Position numbers and translations under genes: made by a program. Under the pieces are notes generated by a model. The model saw nothing but the letters and a program-made list of their open reading frames with translations, did not search any database and was not told the DNA's origin. Shown here one piece after another: positions 1 through 10,086 of a DNA stretch of 64,000 nt (position 1 is the stretch's first letter; every line of letters starts with the position of its first letter). This DNA comes from Corynespora cassiicola. Its lineage: Eukaryota; Ascomycota; Dothideomycetes; Pleosporales; Corynesporascaceae. The stretch lies in contig JAEUWY010000006.1 in assembly GCA_022059125.1 (NCBI GenBank), forward strand, positions 1,240,001 through 1,304,000, read 5' to 3'.

Positions 1-495
1 TGGGCTGCTGGCTTGAACTTTGCAAAGACTATGCTATGATATACCATTGGATTTGTGGACTCATGTTTGCGGCAGAATGACAACGTCTAGAACAAGGCAC
101 TGGAGGCTCTGGTGGGCAAATGAAGCGCGCCCGTATGCAACAGAACTCCTACCCCATTAAAGCAAAAGTAAAATGGAAGTTAGTCTTCAGGAATTACCCA
201 CATTCCATAATTGCAATATCAAATACCCAAATATGCCGAAAATTATTCCACTCTGGAGGCGTCCTCTGCGAAAACTCCTATCCAAGTGGTGATTCCGGTT
301 TATGGTTGAAGCCCGAGAGTACTTTTTGAGACCTTCATATTCTTTTGGTTCTACACTGAACCTCGCGGACGATTCTTTGCCGCTCTCATGTATTCGTATC
401 AAGAGTACCCCTAGACGTCCTGCCGATCAGTCATGACAGCATGTCGCTTCCTTCACAATTTCGGCTGCGCTTTAGGTGTCCTGAATTGCCTCTGA
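1..495. other. Intergenic, no gene seen
   Basis: Only short overlapping open frames on both strands, none with recognisable protein character. It lies beyond the 3' end of the first minus-strand gene. I see nothing else in it. Confidence 0.5.
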
Positions 496-1950
496 TTATA
501 CCTTGGCCTCTTCCTTTGCCTTTTTCACATCCTCCTTTTCCAACCTCCGCTTCCACATGCCAACATAGTTGGTGCGGTCCTGTCGGGTCCAAATCACCCA
601 CCACATCTCCCGTGCCCATTTGACAAGATGGTCATCCTCGGCTCCGCTATCGGCCCAAAACACTTCCAATCTTTTGTCGCGAGGCTCGCACAGGAGAGAC
701 AAGGTTCCAGTGTCGGTATCGAATTCTGTCCAGCGCGCCAGGCAGCGGAGCCTAGTCTCGTGAGACGCGTTTTCCGGCGGCGGCTTGGGCTTATATGCGA
801 GTTCGGGAGTGCGAGGGAGCTCTTCGAGATGGAGGGGGACGTCCCATGGGGATGTGGGACAGTTTTTTGACAAGAGCTTTCCTAGTTCGCTGGGGTTTTC
901 GCTGGCGAAGAGACTATCCCTACGGTGCGAATTGGTGGCTTGGATGAGGGGTTCAGGGAAATCACCTCGCCAACCGTCTTTGTCCTGTGGGATTGCTCTT
1001 AGGATGAGATGTCTTAATCTTTCTTCTTCTATTTGCTTTAGATGTGCGGCGCGCTTTTTGTAGTATTCGGTGGCAGCCTCGGGTTTTAGGTCGAATGCGC
1101 GCTCGCGGACTTTTGCTCTCGTTTCTTTGTACCATTGGCTGATGTTGTCAGTATGATCGAAATTTTCAGCATGGTTGATTGATCGGTATCCCGGATACTT
1201 CTCTGGAATCCACTTCGTGATAAAGTAGACCCATGCTGCGGACCGATCCTTGATGTGATCCTCGTATTTCTTGTCTCTGAGACGCTCGGCGAAATGAGTA
1301 GGGTTAAAAAGCCAAGAGTGGCAAAGGTAGTCGTAGATCTCCTCATTGGTGTTGAAATTCGCATTGAGGAATCGGTTTTTTAGCCCGGCAATGTAAAGGA
1401 CGAACTTAGGGTCCTTGCTCAAGAAGACCATGCTTCCGGAATGATTTGTGTCCTCGACCTCTGGGATGCGAATATGGAGGCCCTCTGGTAAGATAGAGAG
1501 ACCAAGTGGCTTCATCATACTACCTAGGATCTTATGTCCGCTGGCATAATTATGCATAAAACGGTCCCACTCAAAATCAGATGCATCATTGTTGGGGGCA
1601 ATCTTGACATCAATCTGTATGTGGAACTCGTCCTCGCGACCAGGAGCTGGAACCGCGAAGTAAAGAATGTTATTGTTAAGAAACCCCCTCTTCCCGTCGA
1701 CAGCACCCAAGGCTTCCTTGACCTTGGATACTAGGATAATCCAGTGGAGGTGAGATATAGGGTGGCCATCAAGAGGAAATCCGACTAGGAAATCGACATC
1801 TCCGAAATCCCGCTTCGATGGAAGCTCTGTGGGAACAACCACGAAGGAGAAAACGGCTCGTAGTGCCTCAGTGGCCTGAGCTTTTACCTTCAGGTAGAGC
1901 TCGCTCGAAATGCGGGGCGTATAAAGTTGTTTGAAAGCATGCCCACCCAT
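496..1950 (-). CDS. Nucleotidyltransferase-like fungal protein of unknown function
   Basis: A single-exon frame of 484 codons. The N-terminal third contains a GDVDFLVG segment (acidic residues 51 and 53) followed about 60 residues later by IQIDVKIA (Asp114). That spacing of a D-x-D pair and a third Asp on a strand is the metal-binding layout of the nucleotidyltransferase fold. The helical GS motif that normally precedes the first Asp pair is replaced by a Lys/Arg-Asp-Phe segment, so enzymatic activity is uncertain. The C-terminal half is rich in Trp, Glu and Lys and ends in a charged Lys/Glu tail. No signal peptide or membrane segment is visible. The start codon gives the longest uninterrupted frame, and upstream DNA turns AT-rich. 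The gene is certainly coding; the fold assignment is inference and the substrate is unknown. Confidence 0.75.
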   Translation of the reverse strand: MGGHAFKQLYTPRISSELYLKVKAQATEALRAVFSFVVVPTELPSKRDFGDVDFLVGFPLDGHPISHLHWIILVSKVKEALGAVDGKRGFLNNNILYFAVPAPGREDEFHIQIDVKIAPNNDASDFEWDRFMHNYASGHKILGSMMKPLGLSILPEGLHIRIPEVEDTNHSGSMVFLSKDPKFVLYIAGLKNRFLNANFNTNEEIYDYLCHSWLFNPTHFAERLRDKKYEDHIKDRSAAWVYFITKWIPEKYPGYRSINHAENFDHTDNISQWYKETRAKVRERAFDLKPEAATEYYKKRAAHLKQIEEERLRHLILRAIPQDKDGWRGDFPEPLIQATNSHRRDSLFASENPSELGKLLSKNCPTSPWDVPLHLEELPRTPELAYKPKPPPENASHETRLRCLARWTEFDTDTGTLSLLCEPRDKRLEVFWADSGAEDDHLVKWAREMWWVIWTRQDRTNYVGMWKRRLEKEDVKKAKEEAKV

Positions 1951-3263
1951 TTTGAGTTAATAAACAGCTATATAAAGGCCGTAGATGATGGAAATAGGGC
2001 TGTTATGTAGTGAGTGTTGAGGAAAGAGGTGTCGGGCAAAACTTGGTAGAAGGGGTAGGTGTTATGGGATATCAACTCATAGGGGTTTAAGCATTTGTGG
2101 GCTGCTACTTAAAAAGCTGGATCACGAGTAACGGTAACAGGAGGTATGTCTGAGTGAGAATCATACTTCTCTAGCAGCTTTACTGAACCCTAGTAATTCA
2201 TTTCATTTTCACTCATAGCTTTTCTGAGCACACAAGTGAAAAAAGTACACATTCTTTGATTCACTTATATAAACTGAGGGAAGGACATGTGTCCCCATTG
2301 AGAACCTTGGAACTCAACCAAGAAGGCGCACGAGACACATCGGTAGTAACAAAGCAGAGATGGGTGCCAGAAAAAGCTGGTTCTACAAAAACACAGTAGC
2401 AAACATTTCGAAGCTCTTAGGTTTTTTTTAGCTATTATACTTTGTTTGCTTTTAGTAGTCATTAAGCTCACTGAATAAAGAATCTTAATTTAACTCAGAT
2501 AATTTCTACATACATTTAAGCGTCAATTGTTCATACACGAATTTGACATTAATGTTTATATCACCTTCTTAACAGTACCCAGAATTGACACAAGATACAT
2601 TCTATTGTAGATTATGTCCGCAGCTATATGGCATATTCCATAGGTATAAATGTACGCACACCGTAACACAATCTCTGTTAAAAAACCATAGAGGAAGTAA
2701 CTTGGAATAGAGTGAGCCAAAGCATACAATTGTTCCCAAAAGATGACCGAGAATTGATAAAATGTTCACGATGTTTTCGCCCCCACAATTCAGGAGCTCG
2801 ACCGTTGGGGCACTTGCGTACCGAAGATGACACAATTAGCGTATTGGTGTTTTCACGTGACAGGCGCGAATTCCCATCTGTCTCTACCTACCTACCTAGG
2901 TAGATGCTCTAGCCATTCCACTACTCCTCTTCGGCCTAGATGCAATACTCCACCATTAGGCACCTATATTGCGCGCCACCTCACCACTTCATACTTTGGC
3001 GGGGCATGTAAGCCTGCAGAAAATGCTGGGCAGCTTTTCTCGTTTGCGACTAATGTCAGCAAGCTTGATTACCAATTCTGCCCATCGCAAGCCTTTTAGT
3101 GACCAAGTCCACAATCAAAAGAAAGCAGCGAGCCCGAGACTTCTTTACTAATGTCGATGGGCTTATGTGCGGATGCCATTCCGCTGCTTGCATTACGCAT
3201 CTCTATTAGTGGTAGTGATGTTAAATCTAGGAATGATCGTGAAGACTTGCATAGACGGGAGCC
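1951..3263. other. AT-rich intergenic stretch
   Basis: About 1.3 kb that is clearly AT-richer than the flanking genes, with only short scattered open frames on both strands. It must contain the promoter of the minus-strand gene that starts at 1950. Nothing resembles a transposase; it could be decayed repeat DNA. Confidence 0.45.
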
Positions 3264-3270
3264 TATAAAT
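3264..3270 (+). promoter_or_regulatory. Probable TATA box of the secreted hydrolase gene
   Basis: A TATAAAT heptamer lies 54 bp before the ATG at 3324 in an otherwise suitable promoter position. Assigned by position and sequence only. Confidence 0.45.
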
Positions 3271-3323
3271 TCGCCTCAATCCAATGGCTATGTATTTATC
3301 TTTTATCACAGCTCTTCTCCATC

Positions 3324-4381
3324 ATGCAGCCTCATAATAGCTTCCTAGCCCTGTTCTTAGTGTTATTCGAGTTGACCTTGGGCCAGCTGTCCAATTTCGA
3401 CGACTGGCCATCGCAGCGCATAAACCTCGACGATGCGTCTATCCACTTCCGCTACTACGGCTCCGGTCCTCCCATCCTCCTCGTCCACGGATTCCCCCAA
3501 CACTCGCTGACATGGCATACCATTGGCCCCATCCTCGCCCAAAACTACACCGTCATCGCCCCCGACAACCGCGGAGGCGGAGACTCCTCCCTCTCCCGAT
3601 CCGGAAACTACACCGCCGCCGCAGCAGCCACCGACCTAAAAGGCGTCCTCGACTTTTTGAACATCACACAGACCTACATCTTCGCCCACGACAAGGGCGT
3701 CGGCCTCGCAACCTCGCTCGCAATCGAGCATCCGGACCTCATCAGCCGCATCATCTTATCCGAATACCCGCTCCCAGGTTACGGTTACACGACAGAAGTA
3801 ACGAGCCGCTATTTGTATGATAACTGGCAGCTCGCCTTCTTCGCCGTACCCGATGCGGCCGAGTTCTTCATCTCGGGCCGCGAGAAGCAGATGCTGAGTT
3901 GGTACTTTTACCACGCGTCGTATTCAGGCACTGCGTCGGTGAGTAGGGACCATTTGGAGCGGTACACGAATGAGATTGCGAAGCCAGGCTTTCTGAGGAG
4001 TGGCATGGAGTATTTTGCTGCGTTTTGGGAGGACAAGGCTTATTTCGCGTCGGCTTTTGCAGGCGGGAACAGAATTCATATGCCCATGTTGGCTCTTGGG
4101 GGGGAGGCGAGCTTCGCGCCTGTCGAGCTGTTGGAGCAAAGTTGGTCTGGCGTCAGTGACAATTTTGTCGCTGAGCTGATACCAAAGGCCGGTCATTGGA
4201 TTGGTATGTATATTCCTCCTATTCAATTCCATGGGGTTTTGGGAAAACATTACTAATGACTGATACAGGCGATGAAAACCCGGCGTGGAGCGCAAATAGA
4301 GCAGCGCGCTTTTTTGCTGAAGGCGAGACGATACCTTCTGTAGATCTTTCAGGTCTGTATAACAAGGTTACATTGTGGTAA
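3324..4381 (+). CDS. Secreted alpha/beta hydrolase, epoxide hydrolase-like
   Basis: Two exons (3324-4203 and 4269-4381) give 330 aa. The intron (4204-4268) starts GTATGT and ends with a TACTAATGAC-type branch and ACAG. The protein opens with a hydrophobic signal peptide (about residues 1-20, cut after LTLG). It then shows the alpha/beta-hydrolase landmarks: oxyanion motif HGFP (55-58), DNRGGGDS (81-88), nucleophile elbow HDKG with Asp123, and a late GHW with catalytic His291. Asp rather than Ser at the elbow is the epoxide hydrolase/haloalkane dehalogenase pattern. The usual Trp after the Asp is Lys here, so the leaving-group pocket may differ. N-glycosylation sequons (for example NYT) fit secretion. 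Likely an extracellular detoxifying hydrolase; substrate unknown. Confidence 0.85.
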
Positions 4382-4740
4382 AAAGGGATTTCTGGATGCA
4401 GTTGTTTTCCATATGTAGGCCTCAAAATCATTAAGACCTACCGTTTCAATGTTTACAGGCAGGCTCAATGACAAAGACTACAACGTGGATTTAGGCGGAC
4501 GAGGTACAAAGCTGGTTAGGTACTGTTTGGATGATATACGTAAGCGTTTGTTTGGAGACGTCGTACAAACACATGTGTCTGTGATTAATTGGTCATGGTT
4601 GTCCCTATCATCAGTGGTTTCACGACAAAAGGCACAACAACGCCTTGGCGCATCCTGCTGCCTATTTAATTATAATTATCGCAGTCTTTCTCATGCAATA
4701 AGACACTGGAGACGTCCGCAAGATCACTCACCGAAACAAA
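4382..4740. other. Intergenic, promoter of the next gene
   Basis: No coding frame of note. The segment serves as the 3' region of the hydrolase and the promoter/5' leader of the IFI6-like gene. It contains a TATTTAAT-like AT run near 4661-4668, roughly 75 bp before the next ATG. Confidence 0.4.
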
Positions 4741-5347
4741 ATGAGTTCTTTGTTTGAAACCATCGCCCGTTGCCTCACTGGTGGTGGCGAACCCGAGATC
4801 GACGCTTCGCCTGAGAAGCAGGGAATTCTTGTGCGCCCGGAATACCGATCGTCGGAGGATGTTGCAAAAGATGTAATCCAAGCCATCATTGGCGCTGAAA
4901 AGGGCGGTAAGGACCTCCAAAGGACCCTCGACCGCATTGTGGGCGAATACGGTTGGACGGAGAAGGTGGCGGAATGGACCTTGGCCAAACTTGAAGCCGC
5001 CCTGAAAGAAACGTCCAGGCTGAAGCCACCTCTCAAAGAGGCTTGCAATAGAGCATGGGAGGCTGCAAGGGAGATTGAAGGATTCGTACAGGAGCACCCG
5101 ATCTTCTGCACTGTTATCGCCCTCGGTGTATTGGCGTTAATGGCGCCGTGGGTTATTGAGGCCCTGGGATTCGGGGAGCTTGGCCCGATCGAAGGTATAC
5201 ACATGGCTAGGCGGCCATCTCCCAGATATTCGGCTAACATGCCTTCCAGGATCATTCGCATCGTGGTGGCAAGCGCGATATGCAGGAACGGTGCCCAAGG
5301 GTTCCCTCTTCTCTTTCTTCCAGCGGCTTGGAATGACGTGGCGGTAG
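4741..5347 (+). CDS. IFI6/IFI27 (ISG12)-like small membrane protein
   Basis: Two exons (4741-5194 and 5250-5347) join in frame to 183 aa. The intron (5195-5249) has a GTATAC donor, a GGCTAAC branch site and a TTCCAG acceptor. Reading through the intron would give an unrelated tail, whereas splicing restores a GSFASWWQARYAG segment. The N-terminal 100 residues are charged and helical. A hydrophobic stretch around residues 120-145 (ending LALMAPWVIEALGF) is followed by a Gly-rich GELGPIEGSFA and a Trp-rich tail. This arrangement matches the interferon-inducible IFI6/IFI27 family, which fungi carry in several copies. In animals members act at mitochondria and in apoptosis; the fungal role is unknown. 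Family call is by pattern, not alignment. Confidence 0.75.
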
Positions 5348-5951
5348 GATAGGTGAGATCAATCTGGCGCGATCATGGCGACTATGCGATGACGGCAATG
5401 GCTGGGCAGGCTGTCGTGTGATGCTCTGAGTTTCATGCGAGCTTTGGTATGTTGGTTACTCCTAGTTGACGATCGCAATTCGAGAGGGTCCCCGGTGTTG
5501 GTGCTCATGATGTCATTGTCGAGTGCAGCCGTTGTTGGAATGACACGCAGTAGCGTTGTCGTGAGGCTGCTGGAAGGGTACGCGTAAACCTACATTGTTC
5601 GCTGTTTCATCGACTTGGGTGCTGCCGTTTATGTCGAGCATGTGGAGTGGCCCGCAGGCGCAGGTGTGGGTGCAATGTGCCCAGGTGCCCACCGGCGCCC
5701 GGGCGCCCTTGGAGAAAGGCGCTCTTGGCGCTAAGCCTATCGCAGACAAGTGGCCGTCTCCCGAGGTCGCTCGCTTGTATCAAACTTCGCCCATGAGCTT
5801 TCGAGCCATCAACACTCTAGCCCGACGGGTATTTGACGACTATCATCTAAGGAACCAATCGGTTGTACCGCTGAAAACAAAAGGTATGGATCTGTCGTGA
5901 GCAGCCGAGATACAGTGGACCTGCAAGGGCCCAGGTGATGTTGGGTGCTTC
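5348..5951. other. Intergenic, no gene
   Basis: Open frames here overlap each other and lack protein character. A GC-rich GGCGCCCGGGCGCC-type palindrome sits near 5693-5706. The next feature downstream is an inverted-repeat element. Confidence 0.4.
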
Positions 5952-5953
5952 CA

Positions 5954-6097
5954 CAGTCCTCCCCCGGCTCGGATGTCCAGCGCAATGCAGCCTTTTTGGA
6001 ATCGGGAGAGTTGACTGTGGAGCCTACAGAGCATTTAGTGGCTTCCCATGATAAAGACCTCAAAAATGCTGGATTTCTGGGCTGGGGGAGAGGACTG
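5954..6097 (-). mobile_element. MITE copy 1 (TA-flanked, CAGTCCTCCCCC ends)
   Basis: About 144 bp. The left end reads CAGTCCTCCCCCGGCTCGGA and the right end is its inverted counterpart GGGGGAGAGGACTG, followed by TA; the left flanking dinucleotide is CA, probably a mutated TA. The internal block (a GCCTTTTTGGAATC segment, then GTTGACTGTGG and AGAGCAT) is shared, in opposite orientation, with copies at 7653, 7955 and 32133. It carries no open frame of its own. Minus orientation is defined relative to the 7955 copy. Confidence 0.8.
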
Positions 6098-6252
6098 TAC
6101 CTGCCTCGGAGGGTCCGAAGCTCACCAACAGCCCAGGATTGCTGCTGCCATTCGAAGCTGGTGGAGGAATAACTTTTGAATGGAATTGTCCTAATCCTAT
6201 CCCGACTCCAGGCCTTCCAAGTTTCTCCCACGTTCTACGCAACTCGCCAAAA

Positions 6253-7602
6253 ATGCAAAGCCTAACCATCTTCGGCTTCGAAAGTCCAGAGAAACCACGG
6301 ACGCTCAAGCCCCGCCCCCTCGGACTAAAGGGATCAATGCAAATCAAATGGTCATCATGGAGTGACTTTGTTGTGAGCGTGAGGGGCTCAGGCCCGGAAA
6401 AATTAACCTACTATGGTCGTAATCTTACCCGACAACAACGTGATGCAGTATCCATCGCGAGCTCCTCGTCCAAGTTCTTTGGTGAGGTCTCCAGACATGG
6501 TTTGCGAGGCTTCTTCGGACAACGACATGTAGTTGTCTTTAAAGAAGACGGCACAGTAAGAGATTATTCGATCAAATTCGACTTCAGCATCCTCGACATC
6601 TTCATCACTGTTCAGGGAAACATTGTTGTCACCGCGCTGCGTCCCCTTTCCAGTCCGGGCTATTGCTACCACGATGGATGTATTGCGTTCAAAAAAGATC
6701 TCAGAGAAACGCGGATCAGCCTTGAGTTTACGGACATGATCGACTTCCAGAGCTGGCTAGAGGCACAGAGCCCTCTATCCCCCCTACCTAGCAGTAACTG
6801 TCCACAGCACCGTGATGCAAATCTGGGCACTAGTCCTCAGTCTTCTACCTTTAAACAGTCCAGCGCAGAACCAGATACCGACCTCATGGATCTTATTTCC
6901 CAGCCAAAGTGGCTCCAGAAGATCACCAACGGCGCACTCTTCGTGGCTATCGACGAAGCTGGGAAGGTACACACCTGGACAAAGGATGAACGGTACCATG
7001 ATTGCCTCGGTCGAACTCCAGATCTAGAGTACCCTGGGCACAAGCCATCACCCGTGACCTACCTTTCGGAGTTGGTAATCGAAAAGATAGCCATCGGTGG
7101 CTGGATGACAGCCGCCATCGACACCAACGGAGAGCTCTTCATCTGGGGTCACTCTCCGCCGGGCCAAGACGGGGAGTTGCTGGTGTTGGCCGGGAAGCCC
7201 AATCTCGAGGAAAAGCTTCGCCGGGGAGACAGTACTGAGGAAGACAGTTCCGAGGAAGAAGGCGATGAGGACGACTCCGCACCCGCAGATAGTGCACTTG
7301 ACGAGGATGAACTAGTAAAGACTGTGCCCCTCTTCATCGACGGTTTACCGGCCAAGGCCACGCATGTTGCAATCGGTATCGGACATGTCCTTGTCGCAGC
7401 TGAGCTTCATGACCATCCACGCAGGACCGCCGTGTTTGGGGCTGGCAGGGGCCATGTGGGACAGCTGGGCATGGGCAGGAGCATCGATTTCTTGGATACT
7501 TTCTCCCCGATACCATTTTTTGATGGCGCGAATGTGAAGCAAGTAGTGTGTGCCCCTTTCACCAGTTTTGTCATAACTCACGAGAAGGTGGAGGAAGAAT
7601 AA
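6253..7602 (+). CDS. RCC1-like beta-propeller protein
   Basis: A 449-residue single-exon gene. The frame is open upstream to 6139, but the ATG at 6253 (MQSLTIFGF...) is preferred because RCC1-type proteins begin with such a blade strand and the upstream residues look random. RCC1 repeats are partly degenerate. The clearest are around residues 285-305 (TAAIDTNGELFIWGHSPPGQDG) and near residues 405-420 (GAGRGHVGQLGMG), with shorter strand-turn units between. An acidic Ser/Glu/Asp insert at about residues 335-358 interrupts the propeller. RCC1-like proteins are usually guanine-nucleotide exchange or scaffold proteins; the partner is unknown here. A MITE ends about 155 bp upstream of the start, so it may be part of the promoter. 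Confidence 0.75.
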   Translation: MQSLTIFGFESPEKPRTLKPRPLGLKGSMQIKWSSWSDFVVSVRGSGPEKLTYYGRNLTRQQRDAVSIASSSSKFFGEVSRHGLRGFFGQRHVVVFKEDGTVRDYSIKFDFSILDIFITVQGNIVVTALRPLSSPGYCYHDGCIAFKKDLRETRISLEFTDMIDFQSWLEAQSPLSPLPSSNCPQHRDANLGTSPQSSTFKQSSAEPDTDLMDLISQPKWLQKITNGALFVAIDEAGKVHTWTKDERYHDCLGRTPDLEYPGHKPSPVTYLSELVIEKIAIGGWMTAAIDTNGELFIWGHSPPGQDGELLVLAGKPNLEEKLRRGDSTEEDSSEEEGDEDDSAPADSALDEDELVKTVPLFIDGLPAKATHVAIGIGHVLVAAELHDHPRRTAVFGAGRGHVGQLGMGRSIDFLDTFSPIPFFDGANVKQVVCAPFTSFVITHEKVEEE

Positions 7603-7652
7603 GGACAGGAGATAATAATATGACGAGGCTAGCACGTCCACATCCACAGATA

Positions 7653-7788
7653 CAGTCCTCCCCCTGGTTCAGATGTCTAGCCTTTTTTCCTAATAATAGC
7701 CACTCAGTGCTATGTCGACTCCCCAATCAGCTCTTGCATATCAAAAAAGGCTGCGTCGCGCTAGACATGTAAGCTGAAGGGTGAATTG
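7653..7788 (+). mobile_element. MITE copy 2
   Basis: Left terminus CAGTCCTCCCCCTGG preceded by TA. The internal block AATAGCCACTCAGTGCT...GACTCCCCAATCAGCTC matches the 7955 copy in the same orientation. The right arm CGCGCTAGACATGTAAGCT is preserved but the last 12 bases are degenerate. It lies only about 50 bp after the stop of the RCC1-like gene. Confidence 0.75.
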
Positions 7789-7954
7789 TCGATTGCAAGA
7801 ACACGTCCATCCATGCACAGGGCTGTTAGTTTTTTTCTCCGCCACCGTCCCGTGCGCGCAGTACACTTCCGAGGACTTGTGATTGGCCGAGGGGACTTTG
7901 TTCCTCATTATCTTCTTGTTTGTGCGTTGGAGAGGGTGGCAACGCAGCAGTATA

Positions 7955-8093
7955 CGATCGCCCCCTGGCTCGCATGTCTAACCTTTCTTTTCTTTTTCTA
8001 ACAGCCACTTAATGCTCTGTCAGCTCCCCAATCAACTCTCTCGATTCGAAGAGCCCGTGTTGCGCTAGACGTCTGAGCTGGGGGCGAGGACCG
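7955..8093 (+). mobile_element. MITE copy 3 (best preserved right arm)
   Basis: About 139 bp. The left end CGATCGCCCCCTGGCTCGCA is a mutated form of the family terminus and is preceded by TATA. The right end TTGCGCTAGACGTCTGAGCT, then GGGGGCGAGGACCG, is the inverted repeat of the left arm of copy 1. Inverted arms are roughly 33 bp. There is no coding capacity, as expected of a MITE. Copies 2 and 3 are direct neighbours about 165 bp apart. Confidence 0.8.
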
Positions 8094-8725
8094 CAATTCC
8101 AAGATGCATCGACGATGGCAGTTGGAACTGATCTTTGAAGATCGCTGGGTAGCATTTCTGATCTACGGAATAGAACACATCAGTACTCAAGACGTGTTCG
8201 CCGTGCCTGAACCTTCTCAAGTTGATCCGCCTAGCGTAACTTCGATGTGCACTCGTCCAATCATTAGACTTTATCCATTCAGCCACATGATTACCGATTA
8301 CCCTTTTCTTTACATCGACAGCACATCCGAGTAAATCCCCTAGAGGCAATCGAGCAGTAATTTCGGCGAACCTGGCAATCGAACGAATAGCATGGCATGA
8401 TCGCGTACTATTATAGGCAAATCAAAACTTAACTTCTCCAGGGAACCATACATGCAACAAACAAAATGCTCGCTCAACGCCCAGCAAAGTCCGACAAACA
8501 AAATCTGATGATGTAAGGTATAGAGCATAAAAACCAAAAAACCGCCCAACCAGAGAGCTCCGCGGGCATACCGCCAGAAAGTAAGGGAATAAAGGACTTG
8601 ACCGACCGAAAAGCAAAAAAAAAAAGACAAGGGTGGGAAAAAAGGTACACGCATGCCCGCGTGGCACTGCATACCAGCAGCCATCGAGATCTGTGTAACG
8701 TCAAGCAAGCAAGCAAGAGAAGCGC
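8094..8725. other. Intergenic, no convincing gene
   Basis: One 76-codon frame on the plus strand at 8104-8334 begins just after the element, but it has no recognisable domain. The rest is the 3' flank of the minus-strand membrane-protein gene. Confidence 0.4.
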
Positions 8726-10086
8726 TCAATCTCGCGCCGAACCCGCCGCCGCCAGCGCACTGGACGACGACTCGGCGCCTCGCTCAACCTCAAACGTAGG
8801 CCCGTGGGACACCGACCCCTGATCGTCCCGTAAGCCATCATTGAAGGAATACAGCGTCCTGGGCGTGCCAGAGTCGTCGTGGATCTCGATCCGAGTCGTG
8901 ACGCATATGGTGGTGGTGGTGGTGGTGGTGGGGGTGGTGATGATGGTGGTGGTAGCCGGGCGCGCCAGCCGCAGCGGGATGCACCTCTCGAACAAGGGAC
9001 GCAGCAGCGGGCAGCAGGCTAGGATTATGGCGGTGCTGACTTGGGCCACGGCCCATAGCATGGCAGGGAGAGGGTTGTAGCCTAGAGCGCCATTGTACTC
9101 GACGGCTATGAGAGATGTGATGCGGAAGGTGCCCGTGAGCATGTTGCTGCCAAGGGGAATTAGCAACCGAAAAAAAGGAAATGGGACGAAGCGGCGGGGC
9201 TCGCACAGCAAGCCCAAGGCGAAGATGGCCGTGATGGCCAGCTTGTGCACCAGACGCAGGTTTAATTTCCAGACGACGAAATGTGGCAGCGTCCAAATGA
9301 CCAAATCGAGCATGATTCCCAATGCGGCCATGGAGATTGTGAAGGGTTTGATGGGGAAACAAAAGGCACTGTTTTCAAACGGCATGCTCCAATTATACTT
9401 TAGGGGACGGCAGTGGAGCAGGCTGAGGGTGATGAAGGCGGCGAACCACAGCACGTTGAAAGCGATGCAGCCATATGCTGGACACGAGACACGTTAGCAT
9501 GACAGCCATTGATACACTCTCCGGGTGTAGAGGCCGGAGTACCAGCGCCTCGCAGTTTCGGCATCATCCGGGTGAAGAAAGTCCTGAGACAGAAGAGTGA
9601 TATGGACACTTGTACGGCGGCCATGGCGGCGGCATATGGAAACTGGAGAAGCCAGAGGAGCTATCCCATCAGCATGTTTGACCAGGGATCCCGTCTCAGA
9701 GCGGGTCATACGACGAGTGTCCTCTCTACTTCGCCCGGCGTTGCGGAGAGCATGCGGTGTCCGAGCACGCCGGCATCAACGGCTACGGCCCGTCAGCGGA
9801 GTTGTAGCAGCACAGACAATGCGGAGGTGAACATGCTGGAGATGGATCCGACCGCGCACGCATAGAGCATCAACTGGTAGTCTCACTTAGTGGGGGGGTT
9901 AGAGGTGGGCATGCTCGGACTGTATACCAAAGCAAATACTACCAATACATCATCGACGGCTGGGCGGAGACGTTTCATGCGCTTCGAGATGAATCGCGAG
10001 GCGACAAAAGCCGTGGCGAGTGCCGAGAGCAACACGTTGCTGGCGATGAATTCGGTCAAAGGCACAGCCATGGCCAGGACGGGCAT
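8726..10086 (-). CDS. Rhodopsin-fold integral membrane protein (fungal PTH11-type seven-TM family)
   Basis: A multi-exon gene. Exon 1 (10086-9928) encodes a first TM followed by RFISKRMKRLRPAVDDVL, the basic-then-DD hallmark of this family. Later exons are 9660-9543 (LLWLLQFPYAA... then VSISLFCLRTFFTRMM, matching the family's K-x-S-I-x-L-x-Y-L-R-x-F segment), 9477-9207 (CRPLKYNW and two TMs) and 9146-8726 (last TM and a cytoplasmic tail with a Thr run). Introns at 9542-9478 (GTACTC...GTCCAG) and 9206-9147 (GTGCGA...GGCAG) are clear, and 9711-9661 fits well. The small second exon (VDAGVLGHRML..., ending 9712) is real, but its upstream border could not be placed in phase; a frameshift there is possible. 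The family includes the Magnaporthe adhesion/host-sensing receptor PTH11. Ligand unknown. Confidence 0.7.
8908..8947. repeat. GGT-type trinucleotide tract within a coding exon
   Basis: A run of GGT/GGTGAT triplets encodes, on the minus strand, a Thr-rich stretch in the cytoplasmic tail of the rhodopsin-fold protein. Length variation would be in frame. Confidence 0.7.

Noticed and set aside
8104..8334. 76-codon frame after MITE copy 3
   Set aside because: No family, no splice or promoter evidence; probably chance.
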